A DNA stretch of 26,733 nt from an uncultured Oribacterium sp. (GTDB taxonomy: Bacteria > Bacillota > Clostridia > Lachnospirales > Lachnospiraceae). Numbering within the stretch: the first letter of the stretch is position 1; each line of letters opens with the position of its first letter. Below the pieces are notes generated by a model. It ran no database searches and was not told the DNA's origin. It was given only the letters and a program-made list of their open reading frames with translations. A program made the position numbers and the translations under genes. Below are positions 16,770 to 24,427 of the stretch, one piece after another. The stretch covers positions 1 through 26,733 of the forward strand of contig CAKQPT010000029.1 of the NCBI GenBank assembly GCA_934270345.1, in the 5' to 3' direction.

Positions 16770-17668
16770 ATCGCCTCCTTCCTTACGGAAATATCCGCAC
16801 TCACTTCCTTCCCCTCGAAATAATCGTACGCCTTCGCCTGAATCCCCTGCGATGTCAGCGTGATTTCATATACAGGGGAGCGCACCACCCCGGCCTCCAC
16901 CACGAGCTCATAGCGCACATACTGCGGGATGCTTCGCTGTAGTGTCAGCACCTTCTCTGCATCGAAGCTGCTCCACTGCATCCGTGCCCCAGGCGTCCTT
17001 GCGCCTTCCGTACCGGAGGCACAATACCACCGGGTCTCCTCGATCGGGTGTGAGCCCGCCTCGACCAGCTCCGACAGCAGCACACTACGACTGCGTGTCG
17101 GGATATGCAGCTCGCCACCCGTCAGGTCGAGGACACCGGTGACCGGTCCATGCGTAAAGCCGGATGTTCCATCGGCACTGGTCGCTGCACGAAGCAGCAG
17201 CTTTCCCTTCAGCGCGAGGACGCCTTCCGGCAGTGCGTCTGCACCAGGGAAGGACAGAACATAATCCAGCACCCGGCTTTCACCTGCGGCGAGGCGAAGA
17301 ACCGCAGCTGTGCCGGCTGCCGTTCCACCGTTCCCGCCTGTACCAGCGGAGCCCGCGCCCGTCGTTCGTTCGAGTCGTACACGACCATCCTTCTCCTCTG
17401 TTCCATTAACATAAAGCAGCTGCTGATCGCTGAGATAGACCGGAACACTGCTCTCATTTCGTATCTGAAACTGTACCGTCAGCCGGCTGTCCTTCCCGAT
17501 TTCCTTCGGGATCGTTCCGTACGCTGGTTTCGAAACCGTAAGTCCCATTGATGCGGCAGCGGCCCGTATGTTCTCCTGCTGCTGATCTGTAAAGTACGCT
17601 CCAGCCCCACAGAGTAACACAAGCATCAGAAAGAGAAGTGTGAGGAGAAGGTTGAGCCGCCGCCTCAT
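16766..17668 (-). CDS. Second SipW-type exported protein
   Basis: The protein has 300 aa. A basic start (MRRRLNLL) and a long hydrophobic stretch lead to GAGAYFTDQQQENIRA, the same AYFTD-type junction as in the TasA/CalY-like gene upstream. This suggests it is also processed by the operon's SipW-like peptidase. A beta-rich region (LTVQFQIRNESSVPVYLSDQ) follows, then a Gly/Ala/Thr-rich linker, then a further beta-rich part to the C-terminus. There is no sortase motif. It begins with an ATGA overlap with the TasA-like gene, so the two are translationally coupled. A minor fibre subunit or tip protein is one possible role, but that is inference. Confidence 0.83.
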   Translation of the reverse strand: MRRRLNLLLTLLFLMLVLLCGAGAYFTDQQQENIRAAAASMGLTVSKPAYGTIPKEIGKDSRLTVQFQIRNESSVPVYLSDQQLLYVNGTEEKDGRVRLERTTGAGSAGTGGNGGTAAGTAAVLRLAAGESRVLDYVLSFPGADALPEGVLALKGKLLLRAATSADGTSGFTHGPVTGVLDLTGGELHIPTRSRSVLLSELVEAGSHPIEETRWYCASGTEGARTPGARMQWSSFDAEKVLTLQRSIPQYVRYELVVEAGVVRSPVYEITLTSQGIQAKAYDYFEGKEVSADISVRKEAI

Positions 17669-18360
17669 GATGCCTTCTGAGATTCATTAGCCACGATCAG
17701 TCCCTGGATATAGGCGAAGTTGGTCGCTGCTCCATCCTGCTCCAGATTCTCCTTCTGGATCGCATAGATTTCTGCACCGACATCACACTGCCCACCGGCG
17801 AAGCTGTTATCAGCACTCGGACTCAGCCTCAGCGTCAGATTCACCGGAATTCCATTTACCTGATTCGACAGTGTGCCATGACCGACGATGAACTTCGCAA
17901 CCTTGCTGTCCTTTGACAGGGAGAGAAACTTGAGTGTATCTGCCTTCGAGAGATCCGCCAGCGGGATGTCATTGATCGTTCCGCCGCCGGCATTGGCACC
18001 TGCCTCATCCTGCAGCTTTTTGATTTCCTCCGGTGTCAGCGGCTTTCCGGTCATCTGAATGAACCACTCCACCGGATCCGACATCGGGATACTGGAGGTC
18101 AGGGTGACCTCGGAAAAGACGATGGCGTCCTTTGATCCGGCTTCCTTTTTGATCGTATAAGCGAGATCCCGGGTATCGCCCGGCACCATATTCGCGACCA
18201 GATCGTCCGAAAACTTCGTCTTATCAACCGTGATGCCGAGCTTCGCGGCGGTCGCCGACACCTTGATATCCTTCTTGTCTGTGAAAAATGCATAGGCACC
18301 CGCCAGGACTGAAATCGCTGTCATCGCCATCAAGCCCGCCATCAGTATTCGTTTTTTCAT
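17665..18360 (-). CDS. TasA/CalY-like SipW-dependent surface protein
   Basis: The protein has 231 aa. The signal region MKKRILMAGLMAMTAISVLA leads to GAYAFFTDKKDIKVSATAAK, the AFFTD signature of SipW-dependent proteins (TasA, camelysin). The mature part has TasA-like beta-rich features, including NMVPGDTRDLAYTIKKEAG, LTSSIPMSDP and PVNLTLRLSPSADNS. The start at 18360 gives a six-base spacing to GGAG. The ATG at 18366 would abut it. In Bacillus, TasA is the main amyloid-like matrix fibre. The equivalent role here is inferred from the peptidase next door and this signature. A 160-nt leader with a hairpin separates it from sipW. Confidence 0.87.
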   Translation of the reverse strand: MKKRILMAGLMAMTAISVLAGAYAFFTDKKDIKVSATAAKLGITVDKTKFSDDLVANMVPGDTRDLAYTIKKEAGSKDAIVFSEVTLTSSIPMSDPVEWFIQMTGKPLTPEEIKKLQDEAGANAGGGTINDIPLADLSKADTLKFLSLSKDSKVAKFIVGHGTLSNQVNGIPVNLTLRLSPSADNSFAGGQCDVGAEIYAIQKENLEQDGAATNFAYIQGLIVANESQKAS

Positions 18361-18383
18361 GTTCATCTCCTTTACTGTTTCGC

Positions 18384-18400
18384 CGACGATCTGTTCGTCG
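18384..18400 (-). promoter_or_regulatory. Hairpin in the leader of the TasA-like gene
   Basis: CGACGA/TCGTCG (18384-18389 and 18395-18400) forms a perfect 6-bp stem with a 5-nt loop, about 13 bases before the GGAG of the TasA-like gene. It lies in a 166-bp gap inside the operon. A role as an mRNA stabiliser or processing site is inference. Confidence 0.4.
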
Positions 18401-18526
18401 TGCTCTGTTTTCTTTGTTGATTCTGTTCTGAACCGCAGTTTTTCCCTTCCTGCAGTCCCAGACTCTTTCCATCTGTGATTTCAGATTTTTCGTTGATTCG
18501 TGCTTTTCACGTCGCCCGGTCGGTGC

Positions 18527-18976
18527 TCAGAAGAGGATATATTCCACCGTGCCGAGGATGTCCGCCTCCTGCACCCGTCCCGGATCTGCGTGTTCATTAT
18601 GATCACCCTTTGTGATATAGCCCCCCTCGTCTTTCCCTATCAGACGATGGGTGACATACGTATCCATACCGAAACCCGTCGCACGGAACAGGATGATATC
18701 ATCCGGTTCCGGGGTACCCGTCCGCTCCCTGACGATAAGAATGTCACCAGAGGTATACGTGGGCTCCATGGATTCGGAGAGTACCACAACCGGCTTCCAT
18801 CCGAAGAGGAAAAACGGCGTTCCATACCGCCGCTCCCGATAGGATGAAAGAATGGCATAGACGGCGATCACCATGAGAAACAGCGTGAGTATGCCGGATA
18901 TCCATCCGAAGAACGTGTTCAGCTTTCGTTTGAGACCTCCTTTTGATTTTTTACACGCTCTGTTCTCTCGACGCAT
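18527..18976 (-). CDS. sipW: Signal peptidase I, SipW (ER-type, Ser-His)
   Basis: The protein has 149 aa. A membrane segment (about residues 22-44) follows a Lys/Arg-rich N-terminus. The catalytic Ser is in VVVLSESMEPTYTSGDILIV (S69). The second active-site position is His (TYVTHRLI, H110) rather than the Lys of ordinary bacterial type I peptidases. This, with YITKGDHNEHADP, marks the ER-type SipW branch. It removes signal peptides from TasA-class proteins. The start at 18976 has AGGAGG nine bases upstream and overlaps the preceding gene by 26 bp. A C-terminal second membrane segment is absent, so the protein is single-pass. Confidence 0.93.
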   Translation of the reverse strand: MRRENRACKKSKGGLKRKLNTFFGWISGILTLFLMVIAVYAILSSYRERRYGTPFFLFGWKPVVVLSESMEPTYTSGDILIVRERTGTPEPDDIILFRATGFGMDTYVTHRLIGKDEGGYITKGDHNEHADPGRVQEADILGTVEYILF

Positions 18977-20261
18977 ATACACTGTCCTCCTGGTTTTCTG
19001 ACTGTGTGGCCCGGTACAGGAGCCAGCACTTCATGATGATAAGGATCAGTAAGAGGACGAAGAGGAAGAGACAGGTGAGCAGCAGCACCTTCTCACGCTG
19101 TGTCGGCCCGATATACAGTGTCACCGGATCCTGTATCGTCCCGCTTCCACCCTCCGTACTGATCTGTACGCTTGCGTGCTTCGGGCTTACATCCCGGATA
19201 CGAAGCGCCAGCCTGGCGTTTCCGCCATCGTTCGTTGTGCCGTTTTTCTTCTCATTTTCCTTTTTTCCCGCGCTTTCCGCTGCAGAAAAATCCCGCTCCG
19301 CTCCGGCGCCTGCTGCCTTCCTTCTCGTCTCCGGCAGCTCCTTCTTCGTATATTTCCTATCTTCCGTGGATGGCTTCGATATCCCCGACACATCGGGCTT
19401 CGAAGCCATCCCGGACAGTTCCGCCGGATGTTTCTCAACATCCCCATACGGTCTGGCGGCTGTTTCCACCAGTTCCTCCGGATGCTCATAGATGCGGTCG
19501 ATCCACTCCATGAGCTGATCCATCAGTGTTCCCGGCGGATCCTCTGCGCGAAGACCATGCGTTTTTCCGTCATAGCCCTCGCCGCGAATTGAGGTTCCAC
19601 CGTGTCCGCCACCACCTGTCTGGCTTCCTCCGGAAGGACGGCCATCACTTGCGTTTTCCACGTCCTGTGTTCCGGCGCCGGATGACGGCGGTGGTTTCAT
19701 CGTTTCTTCTGGTTCTGCTGTTTCCGGCGGCTTCTGTGTCTCCGTCGGTGTTTCCGTTTCCGGTGGTTTTTCCGTCTCTTCCGGCGGTCGCTCCTGCAGT
19801 GGAGCATCCGTTCCGGAGAAACAGATCGACAGCGTCAGCGTATTTCCGGCCACCGCGTTCGTTGCCTCCTTTCGTAAGTAGAGTCGAAGCGTCAGCTGTT
19901 GTTCACGCCCCGCAGGGTGTGTGAGTATCTGCTCGAAGCTGTCCGTTCTGGAAAGCGAAGCGACCGTTCCATGAAGGAAGGGTTTTTCTCCATCCAGGAG
20001 GCTCAGCTCGAGCTCCTCTGCCAGTGCCTCTGATCCGGTAAATGTTACGGTTTCTACCATGTACGCAAGGCGCCTGTCTGTATGGTTTTGTACGAGAAGG
20101 ATGTGTTCTGAGAGATCTCCCGGCAGAAGTTCATCTACACTGGAGAGATCAAGTTGAAACTGGAATTTTTCAGAATCGGCAGCAGCCGTCGCCGCTGTCG
20201 GAAAAGAAAAAAGCACGAGAAACAAGGAAGTAAGCGTTAAAAGCTTCTTGATATTTCTCAT
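18951..20261 (-). CDS. Membrane-anchored secreted protein, first gene of the SipW/TasA-like operon (TapA-position)
   Basis: The protein has 436 aa. A Sec signal peptide (MRNIKKLLTLTSLFLVLF, cleavage near ATAA) is followed by a beta-rich domain (about residues 35-150, with LLPGDLSEHILLVQNHTDRR). Next come a Pro/Glu/Thr-rich region (PPETETPTETQKPPETAEP, about residues 160-195), a Gly/Ser-rich segment and a basic/Asn-rich region. Near the C-terminus is one membrane helix (VLLLTCLFLFVLLLILIIM) with a short cytoplasmic tail. It occupies the place of tapA in Bacillus but shows no clear sequence match that I can see. The start at 20261 has almost no ribosome binding site and may be close to leaderless. 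A scaffold or anchor role is inference. Confidence 0.82.
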   Translation of the reverse strand: MRNIKKLLTLTSLFLVLFSFPTAATAAADSEKFQFQLDLSSVDELLPGDLSEHILLVQNHTDRRLAYMVETVTFTGSEALAEELELSLLDGEKPFLHGTVASLSRTDSFEQILTHPAGREQQLTLRLYLRKEATNAVAGNTLTLSICFSGTDAPLQERPPEETEKPPETETPTETQKPPETAEPEETMKPPPSSGAGTQDVENASDGRPSGGSQTGGGGHGGTSIRGEGYDGKTHGLRAEDPPGTLMDQLMEWIDRIYEHPEELVETAARPYGDVEKHPAELSGMASKPDVSGISKPSTEDRKYTKKELPETRRKAAGAGAERDFSAAESAGKKENEKKNGTTNDGGNARLALRIRDVSPKHASVQISTEGGSGTIQDPVTLYIGPTQREKVLLLTCLFLFVLLLILIIMKCWLLYRATQSENQEDSVYASREQSV

Positions 20262-20277
20262 GCTCAAAGACTAGCAC

Positions 20278-20306
20278 AGTATATGATTTTTGAAAATGTC
20301 TGAAAA
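20278..20306 (-). promoter_or_regulatory. Promoter of the SipW/TasA-like operon
   Basis: On the minus strand, TTTTCA (20301-20306) and TATACT (20278-20283) are separated by 17 bp. The -35 lies inside the downstream palindrome of the two-copy array. A start near 20271 would leave only about ten bases before the ATG at 20261, without a clear Shine-Dalgarno. Confidence 0.55.
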
Positions 20307-20332
20307 CAGACCATAATCTGAAAACAGACTAT
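20295..20332. promoter_or_regulatory. Two phased palindromes over the operon promoter
   Basis: Two copies of a dyad with core GTCTGaaaaCAGAC (second copy atCTGaaaaCAGACt) have centres at 20304.5 and 20322.5, exactly 18 bp apart. The overlap between copies makes a near-palindromic GACCATAATC box (20309-20318). The same element, three copies at the same 18-bp spacing, occurs at 26049-26104. It is probably a regulator binding array. The regulator is unknown. Confidence 0.7.
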
Positions 20333-20338
20333 AAAATA

Positions 20339-21064
20339 TTACGGTTTCAAGCCGTAAATCTGCATTATTTCATCCGAATAAATTTTTTTCTGACGGTACA
20401 CGATCAGCGGTTTTTCCACCGTCAGCTGGCTTTTTCCACCCTTTACCGCCTCGATCAGCACCATGTTCGGTTCACTCTCCAGATACGGATGCACGAGCCG
20501 CATCCGCTTCGGCTCGAGATGCTCTGCACGAAGCGCGCAGAAGATATCCGCGAGCCGATTCGGACGATGGACCATAAACAGCCTGCCATTCGATTTCAGC
20601 GTAAAAGCCGCTGCCGCACACACATCCTCGAGGGTACACAGGACCTCATGTCGGGAGATGAGCTTCCGGTCGGTCTGGTTCCGGAGTCCGGCCTTCATGT
20701 ATGGTGGATTCACCGTCACGATGTTCATACTCGAGTCATAGCCCATCGATCGGATATCCCGAAGATCACCTAAGCGCATCGTCATCCGATGCTCCTGGTG
20801 ATTCAGCGCCACCGAGCGCTCGGCCATCGCCTGTACACTCGGCTGCACCTCCAGACCGATCAGCTCCTTACACTCCGTTTTCGCCGCAATTAGAAGCGGG
20901 ACGATCCCCGTCCCGCTGCATAGATCCAGCAATCTGGTTTCTGACGTCACGGCCGGCACGGCGAAGTTCGCCAGCAGCACGGCATCCATACCGAAGCAGA
21001 AGCCATCACTGTCCTGTATGATTCTGTAGCCATTACACTGTAAATCGTCGATTCGCTCTGCCAT
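20339..21064 (-). CDS. YabB/TrmN6-type methyltransferase
   Basis: The protein has 241 aa. The SAM-binding motif LLDLCSGTGIVPLLIAA and the catalytic NPPY block (VTVNPPYMKAG) place it with the TrmN6/YabB family of N6-adenine tRNA methyltransferases (tRNA1-Val A37 in Escherichia). The N-terminus, IDDLQCNGYRIIQDSDGFCF followed by GMDAVLLA, is typical. It starts five bases after the ricT stop, with AAGG just upstream. A 6-bp hairpin (TTACGG/CCGTAA) at its stop codon is a weak possible terminator. The exact tRNA target is not known from sequence. Confidence 0.9.
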   Translation of the reverse strand: MAERIDDLQCNGYRIIQDSDGFCFGMDAVLLANFAVPAVTSETRLLDLCSGTGIVPLLIAAKTECKELIGLEVQPSVQAMAERSVALNHQEHRMTMRLGDLRDIRSMGYDSSMNIVTVNPPYMKAGLRNQTDRKLISRHEVLCTLEDVCAAAAFTLKSNGRLFMVHRPNRLADIFCALRAEHLEPKRMRLVHPYLESEPNMVLIEAVKGGKSQLTVEKPLIVYRQKKIYSDEIMQIYGLKP

Positions 21065-21069
21065 ACACC

Positions 21070-22143
21070 TTACGCATCCTGTCCCTGCACGAGGTCCACA
21101 TCCAGCGTTTCCACCTGCTCCACGATCTCGACCACATCCGGCTGAGCCGCCTTCTTCTGCGGATCACCGCCCTTCGGACCATGTGTACGCTCACGTCCAC
21201 CGCCCGCTGCATGCTCACCGCGACTGCCACGACCGTCCTTTTTTCCACCCGAAGCACCGCCCTGCGCATTCTGCGCACGGTTGCCCTTCTGCTCCGGCTT
21301 CTTCTTGTCGCCACTCGGACGCTTCCGCGGCTTGAACTTGAGCTCGGAAACCTTATACTCTCGGAGCTCCTTCTCATCTTCCTTTTCGAGACTGACGACG
21401 ACCTTTACCTTCTGGCTGAGCACAGAGATGCTGCTGACCTCGCCACGAAGACCATCCGGTGTAGTGACCGTATCACCGACGGACGGAAGACGTGCGTTCA
21501 GGAACTCGTAGACATCCTCCTCGTTCTTGAGGCAGCACATCAGACGTCCACAGACACCGGAGATATTCGTCGGGTTCAGGCTGAGTCCCTGCTCCTTCGC
21601 CATGCGGATCGACACCGGTGCAAAGTCGGACAGGAAGGTATGACAGCAAAGCGGACGGCCGCAGATGCCATAGCCTCCCAGCATCTTCGTCTCATCACGT
21701 ACGCCCACCTGTCGAAGCTCGATCCGCGTACGGAAGATCGCCGCGAGATCCTTCACGAGAGAGCGGAAATCTACACGCCCATCCGCCGTAAAGTAAAACA
21801 GTACCTTACTGCTGTCGAAGGTATACTCTACATCGATCAGCTTCATCTCGAGATTATGCTTGCGAATCTTCTCCTGACAGACCTTATATGCCTCCTTCTC
21901 CTTCGCTTCGTTCTCGAGGTGGCGCTGGTCATCCTCGGCATTCGCCTTCCGGATCACTTCCTTCAGCGGTTGTACGATTTTCGCATCCTCCGTCTCACGG
22001 TTTCCCATCACGACGAAACCATACTCGATACCACGCGCCGTTTCCACGATCGCGTGCTCTCCGCGGGTGAAGTGGATATCCTTCGGATCGAAGTAGTATA
22101 TCTTCCCGGCGGTTCTGAATCTAACTCCAATTACTTCTGTCAT
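21070..22143 (-). CDS. ricT: RicT/YaaT, PSP1-domain regulator
   Basis: The protein has 357 aa. The PSP1 domain spans about residues 1-235 (VIGVRFRTAGKIYYFDPKDI). The Cys-rich blocks GGYGICGRPLCCHTF and GVCGRLMCCLKNEE match the iron-sulfur-type cysteines of RicT. In Bacillus the RicA-RicF-RicT complex affects mRNA maturation, biofilm formation and sporulation. The C-terminal 100 residues are a basic Gly/Arg/Lys/Asn-rich extension ending in an acidic segment. The gene order holB-ricT-yabB is conserved in Firmicutes. It is 22 bp after holB. Confidence 0.95.
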   Translation of the reverse strand: MTEVIGVRFRTAGKIYYFDPKDIHFTRGEHAIVETARGIEYGFVVMGNRETEDAKIVQPLKEVIRKANAEDDQRHLENEAKEKEAYKVCQEKIRKHNLEMKLIDVEYTFDSSKVLFYFTADGRVDFRSLVKDLAAIFRTRIELRQVGVRDETKMLGGYGICGRPLCCHTFLSDFAPVSIRMAKEQGLSLNPTNISGVCGRLMCCLKNEEDVYEFLNARLPSVGDTVTTPDGLRGEVSSISVLSQKVKVVVSLEKEDEKELREYKVSELKFKPRKRPSGDKKKPEQKGNRAQNAQGGASGGKKDGRGSRGEHAAGGGRERTHGPKGGDPQKKAAQPDVVEIVEQVETLDVDLVQGQDA

Positions 22144-22165
22144 ATATTCCTCATTTTACTGCATT

Positions 22166-23083
22166 TTATATACTGGTATCCCTGAGCCGAAGCAGAAAAT
22201 TCTCCAGCATCAGATCCCGGTTCACGTTAAACGTCTGATCCCGAAGCATGCGCTCCAGATCATCCGTGGCCTGACCGAGTTTTTCATAGCTCATCGCGGA
22301 GGCCATACGTATGATGACATTGACGGAGTCCTGTGCATACAGAAGCTCCATCTGCGACGTGCTTTTATAGCATAGCACATCCCGTAAAATAATTTCAAGA
22401 AAGCCGAGCAGGCTTCCCTGCGGCACCTTCCAGTCCTTACTCACATGCGTACAGAAATCGAGAATTTCACGGCCTGTCCGGAAGCGGATCTCAGACAGAA
22501 GCTTCACCGTTTCCTGCGCCCACTCCTCCGTGATCATCTCCGCATAGCGCTCCCGTACATCCCGTTCACCCGCCTTGATTTCGATGACACGCGACAGTAT
22601 CGTCGGCAGAAACGCATCTGCGTTCGCCGCAAGCAGCATGATCACGACATACTCCGGCGGCTCCTCGAGGGTTTTCAGAATCGCATTCTGTGCCTGCGGA
22701 TTCATCTTCTCCGCATGCTCGATGAGATAGACCTTATAGGCCGCCTCATACGGACGCACGGCGACAGTATCCGTCACATGGTCACGGATATTGTCGACCG
22801 AGATGATCGTCGGATGCTCCTCCGGCTTATTCGGGACGATTTCAAGCATATCCGGATGCTCGTGGTTCTGCACCCGCTTTCGGACACTGTCCGCCCACTC
22901 TTCACGGCTCGCATACCCCCGCTGCTGATAAATCGGCATCGCGCCCGTATCCATCGATGACGGATCCCGGCTGAGCAGCTGCACTGTAAATTCCATCGCA
23001 GCCGACTTCAGGAGTTCCATATCCTCGCCCTCGATCAGATACGCATTGTATATTTGATTTTCCGGTATTTTAATTGCTTTCAT
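22166..23083 (-). CDS. holB: DNA polymerase III delta' subunit
   Basis: The protein has 305 aa. The core YKVYLIEHAEKMNPQAQNAI followed by LKTLEEPPEYVVIML is diagnostic of the delta' clamp-loader subunit. The region before it (ISVDNIRDH) follows the usual pattern. It is upstream of ricT, the expected neighbour. The Walker A glycine motif is degraded, as usual for delta'. The ribosome binding site is modest (AAGAG). The clamp loader assembles the beta clamp on DNA. Confidence 0.9.
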   Translation of the reverse strand: MKAIKIPENQIYNAYLIEGEDMELLKSAAMEFTVQLLSRDPSSMDTGAMPIYQQRGYASREEWADSVRKRVQNHEHPDMLEIVPNKPEEHPTIISVDNIRDHVTDTVAVRPYEAAYKVYLIEHAEKMNPQAQNAILKTLEEPPEYVVIMLLAANADAFLPTILSRVIEIKAGERDVRERYAEMITEEWAQETVKLLSEIRFRTGREILDFCTHVSKDWKVPQGSLLGFLEIILRDVLCYKSTSQMELLYAQDSVNVIIRMASAMSYEKLGQATDDLERMLRDQTFNVNRDLMLENFLLRLRDTSI

Positions 23084-23172
23084 TGATACAGCTCTTTTTT
23101 ATCCGTGGTCACACAGCGCATGCCCCTGCATGCCCTGTGTCTCCATCCGCACGAACAGACGCTCTTCCGGTT

Positions 23173-23748
23173 TCAGCCTCTCACATCCCGCTCGATCTCT
23201 TCGAGGCAGTCCTCGAGATCCAGATTCAGGTACCGTCGTTCAATGCCGGCGGCCGCAAGCTTCGCCTCGGAGAAATCCACACGGTCCGCCTCGAAACGGC
23301 GCTGCATCTCCGCAAGCTTCGGTGTCGCCTCCTTCATCTCCCGAGCCCACGCACGCGCCCGTCGGATCTCATCCGGCACCTCGATATAGATTGGGAAGAC
23401 ATGTTCGGCACCGAAATAATCCCGGGTACTGACATAGCTCTGGAGCACACCGATCATCAGGTAATCCTTCCCCGACCGGAGCACGATCTGACCATCATCG
23501 ACCGTCGCATAGCGCCATGGACCATAGACCGTCTGATAGGTCCGTTCCTCGATGATCCGGCCCGCCTGCTCAAACTGATCCATCCTCTGATCCGTCACAA
23601 AATGATACTCGACACCCTCGCGCTCACCCTCACGGATCGGACGCGTCGTATACGGCGTGACCTCCTTCCAGTCCGGATGAAGCGCCTTCAGCCGCTTATA
23701 GATCGTATCCTTTCCGCTTGCTGACTTTCCAAACAAATAATAGATCAT
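23173..23748 (-). CDS. Guanylate-kinase-like P-loop protein
   Basis: The protein has 191 aa. The P-loop is FGKSASGKDT (residues 6-15). The guanylate kinase region follows with PYTTRPIREGEREGVEYHFV, which is the GMP-binding block. The P-loop differs from the GPSGVGKGT of ordinary Gmk, and the C-terminus has a conserved-looking acidic tail. The start at 23748 is preceded by CGGAGGATGAG, directly after the stop of the upstream gene. It may be a second guanylate kinase or a family paralogue. Activity is not certain. Confidence 0.8.
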   Translation of the reverse strand: MIYYLFGKSASGKDTIYKRLKALHPDWKEVTPYTTRPIREGEREGVEYHFVTDQRMDQFEQAGRIIEERTYQTVYGPWRYATVDDGQIVLRSGKDYLMIGVLQSYVSTRDYFGAEHVFPIYIEVPDEIRRARAWAREMKEATPKLAEMQRRFEADRVDFSEAKLAAAGIERRYLNLDLEDCLEEIERDVRG

Positions 23749-23749
23749 C

Positions 23750-24409
23750 TCATCCTCCGAGCGGACCGCCCTCGCTGATGACCGCGCCATCCTTCTGCAC
23801 CGTCTCCGGACTCTCCTTCACGGTATCCGGTCCGACGACGGGACCGTTACTGACCTCTCCCTGACTGTCACTTCCCGGCACAGGTCCTTCGATCTCCGTA
23901 TCCTTTCGAGACGGCAGCTCCTCAACCTTATCCGAAGCCTTCGACTCCTTACTTTCCTTTTCTTCCTTCGATTCCTTCGTCTCTCTGCTTTCGTCTTCCG
24001 CCGTACTTTCCTTCTTTGACTCCGCCTCCGAGGACTTCACACTCTCCTCGATGGAGGCCTCGACGGACTCGATCTTCTTTTCGATCTCCTCATCCTCGGC
24101 ACCGGTCGCCGCCGTTTCCGCCGGCAGCTGCGCACTTTCTGTCACCTGGATCTGCGCACTCGTTTCGACCGCGGCACTCTCCTTTGTGTCAATGCTGACC
24201 ACGGTCGCTGTTTCACTCTCCTGTGTTTCTGCGGCGGTCACCCGAAGATCCGGAAGCGTAAAACCACTCACATTTTTAAATACGAAGAACGCCACCAGGA
24301 TCGCGATGATCAGCATCGACACGGCAAAGAGAATCTTAAACAGATCACCGACCAGCGTCGCCTCCTTCCGCTTCTTCCGTTTCGTACTCCGCTTTCTATA
24401 ATCACTCAT
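23750..24409 (-). CDS. Membrane-anchored Ser/Glu-rich protein
   Basis: The protein has 219 aa. A basic cytoplasmic start (MSDYRKRSTKRKKRKE) and one membrane helix (LFKILFAVSMLIIAILVAFF, about residues 23-45) lead to a long extracytoplasmic tail. The tail is dominated by Ser, Glu, Lys and Thr in runs such as ETKESKEEKESKESK, and ends with a Gly-rich tip. There is no known domain. It lies between birA and the guanylate-kinase-like gene, with a stop-start gap of one base. Its presence in an essential housekeeping operon and its unusual composition are notable. Function unknown. Confidence 0.82.
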   Translation of the reverse strand: MSDYRKRSTKRKKRKEATLVGDLFKILFAVSMLIIAILVAFFVFKNVSGFTLPDLRVTAAETQESETATVVSIDTKESAAVETSAQIQVTESAQLPAETAATGAEDEEIEKKIESVEASIEESVKSSEAESKKESTAEDESRETKESKEEKESKESKASDKVEELPSRKDTEIEGPVPGSDSQGEVSNGPVVGPDTVKESPETVQKDGAVISEGGPLGG

Positions 24410-24427
24410 TTTACATGACTCCCAAAT

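Noticed and set aside
19325..19345. LPETR in the first protein of the surface operon, as a sortase signal
   Set aside because: It lacks the Gly, and it is in the middle of the protein, far from the C-terminal membrane helix and basic tail.
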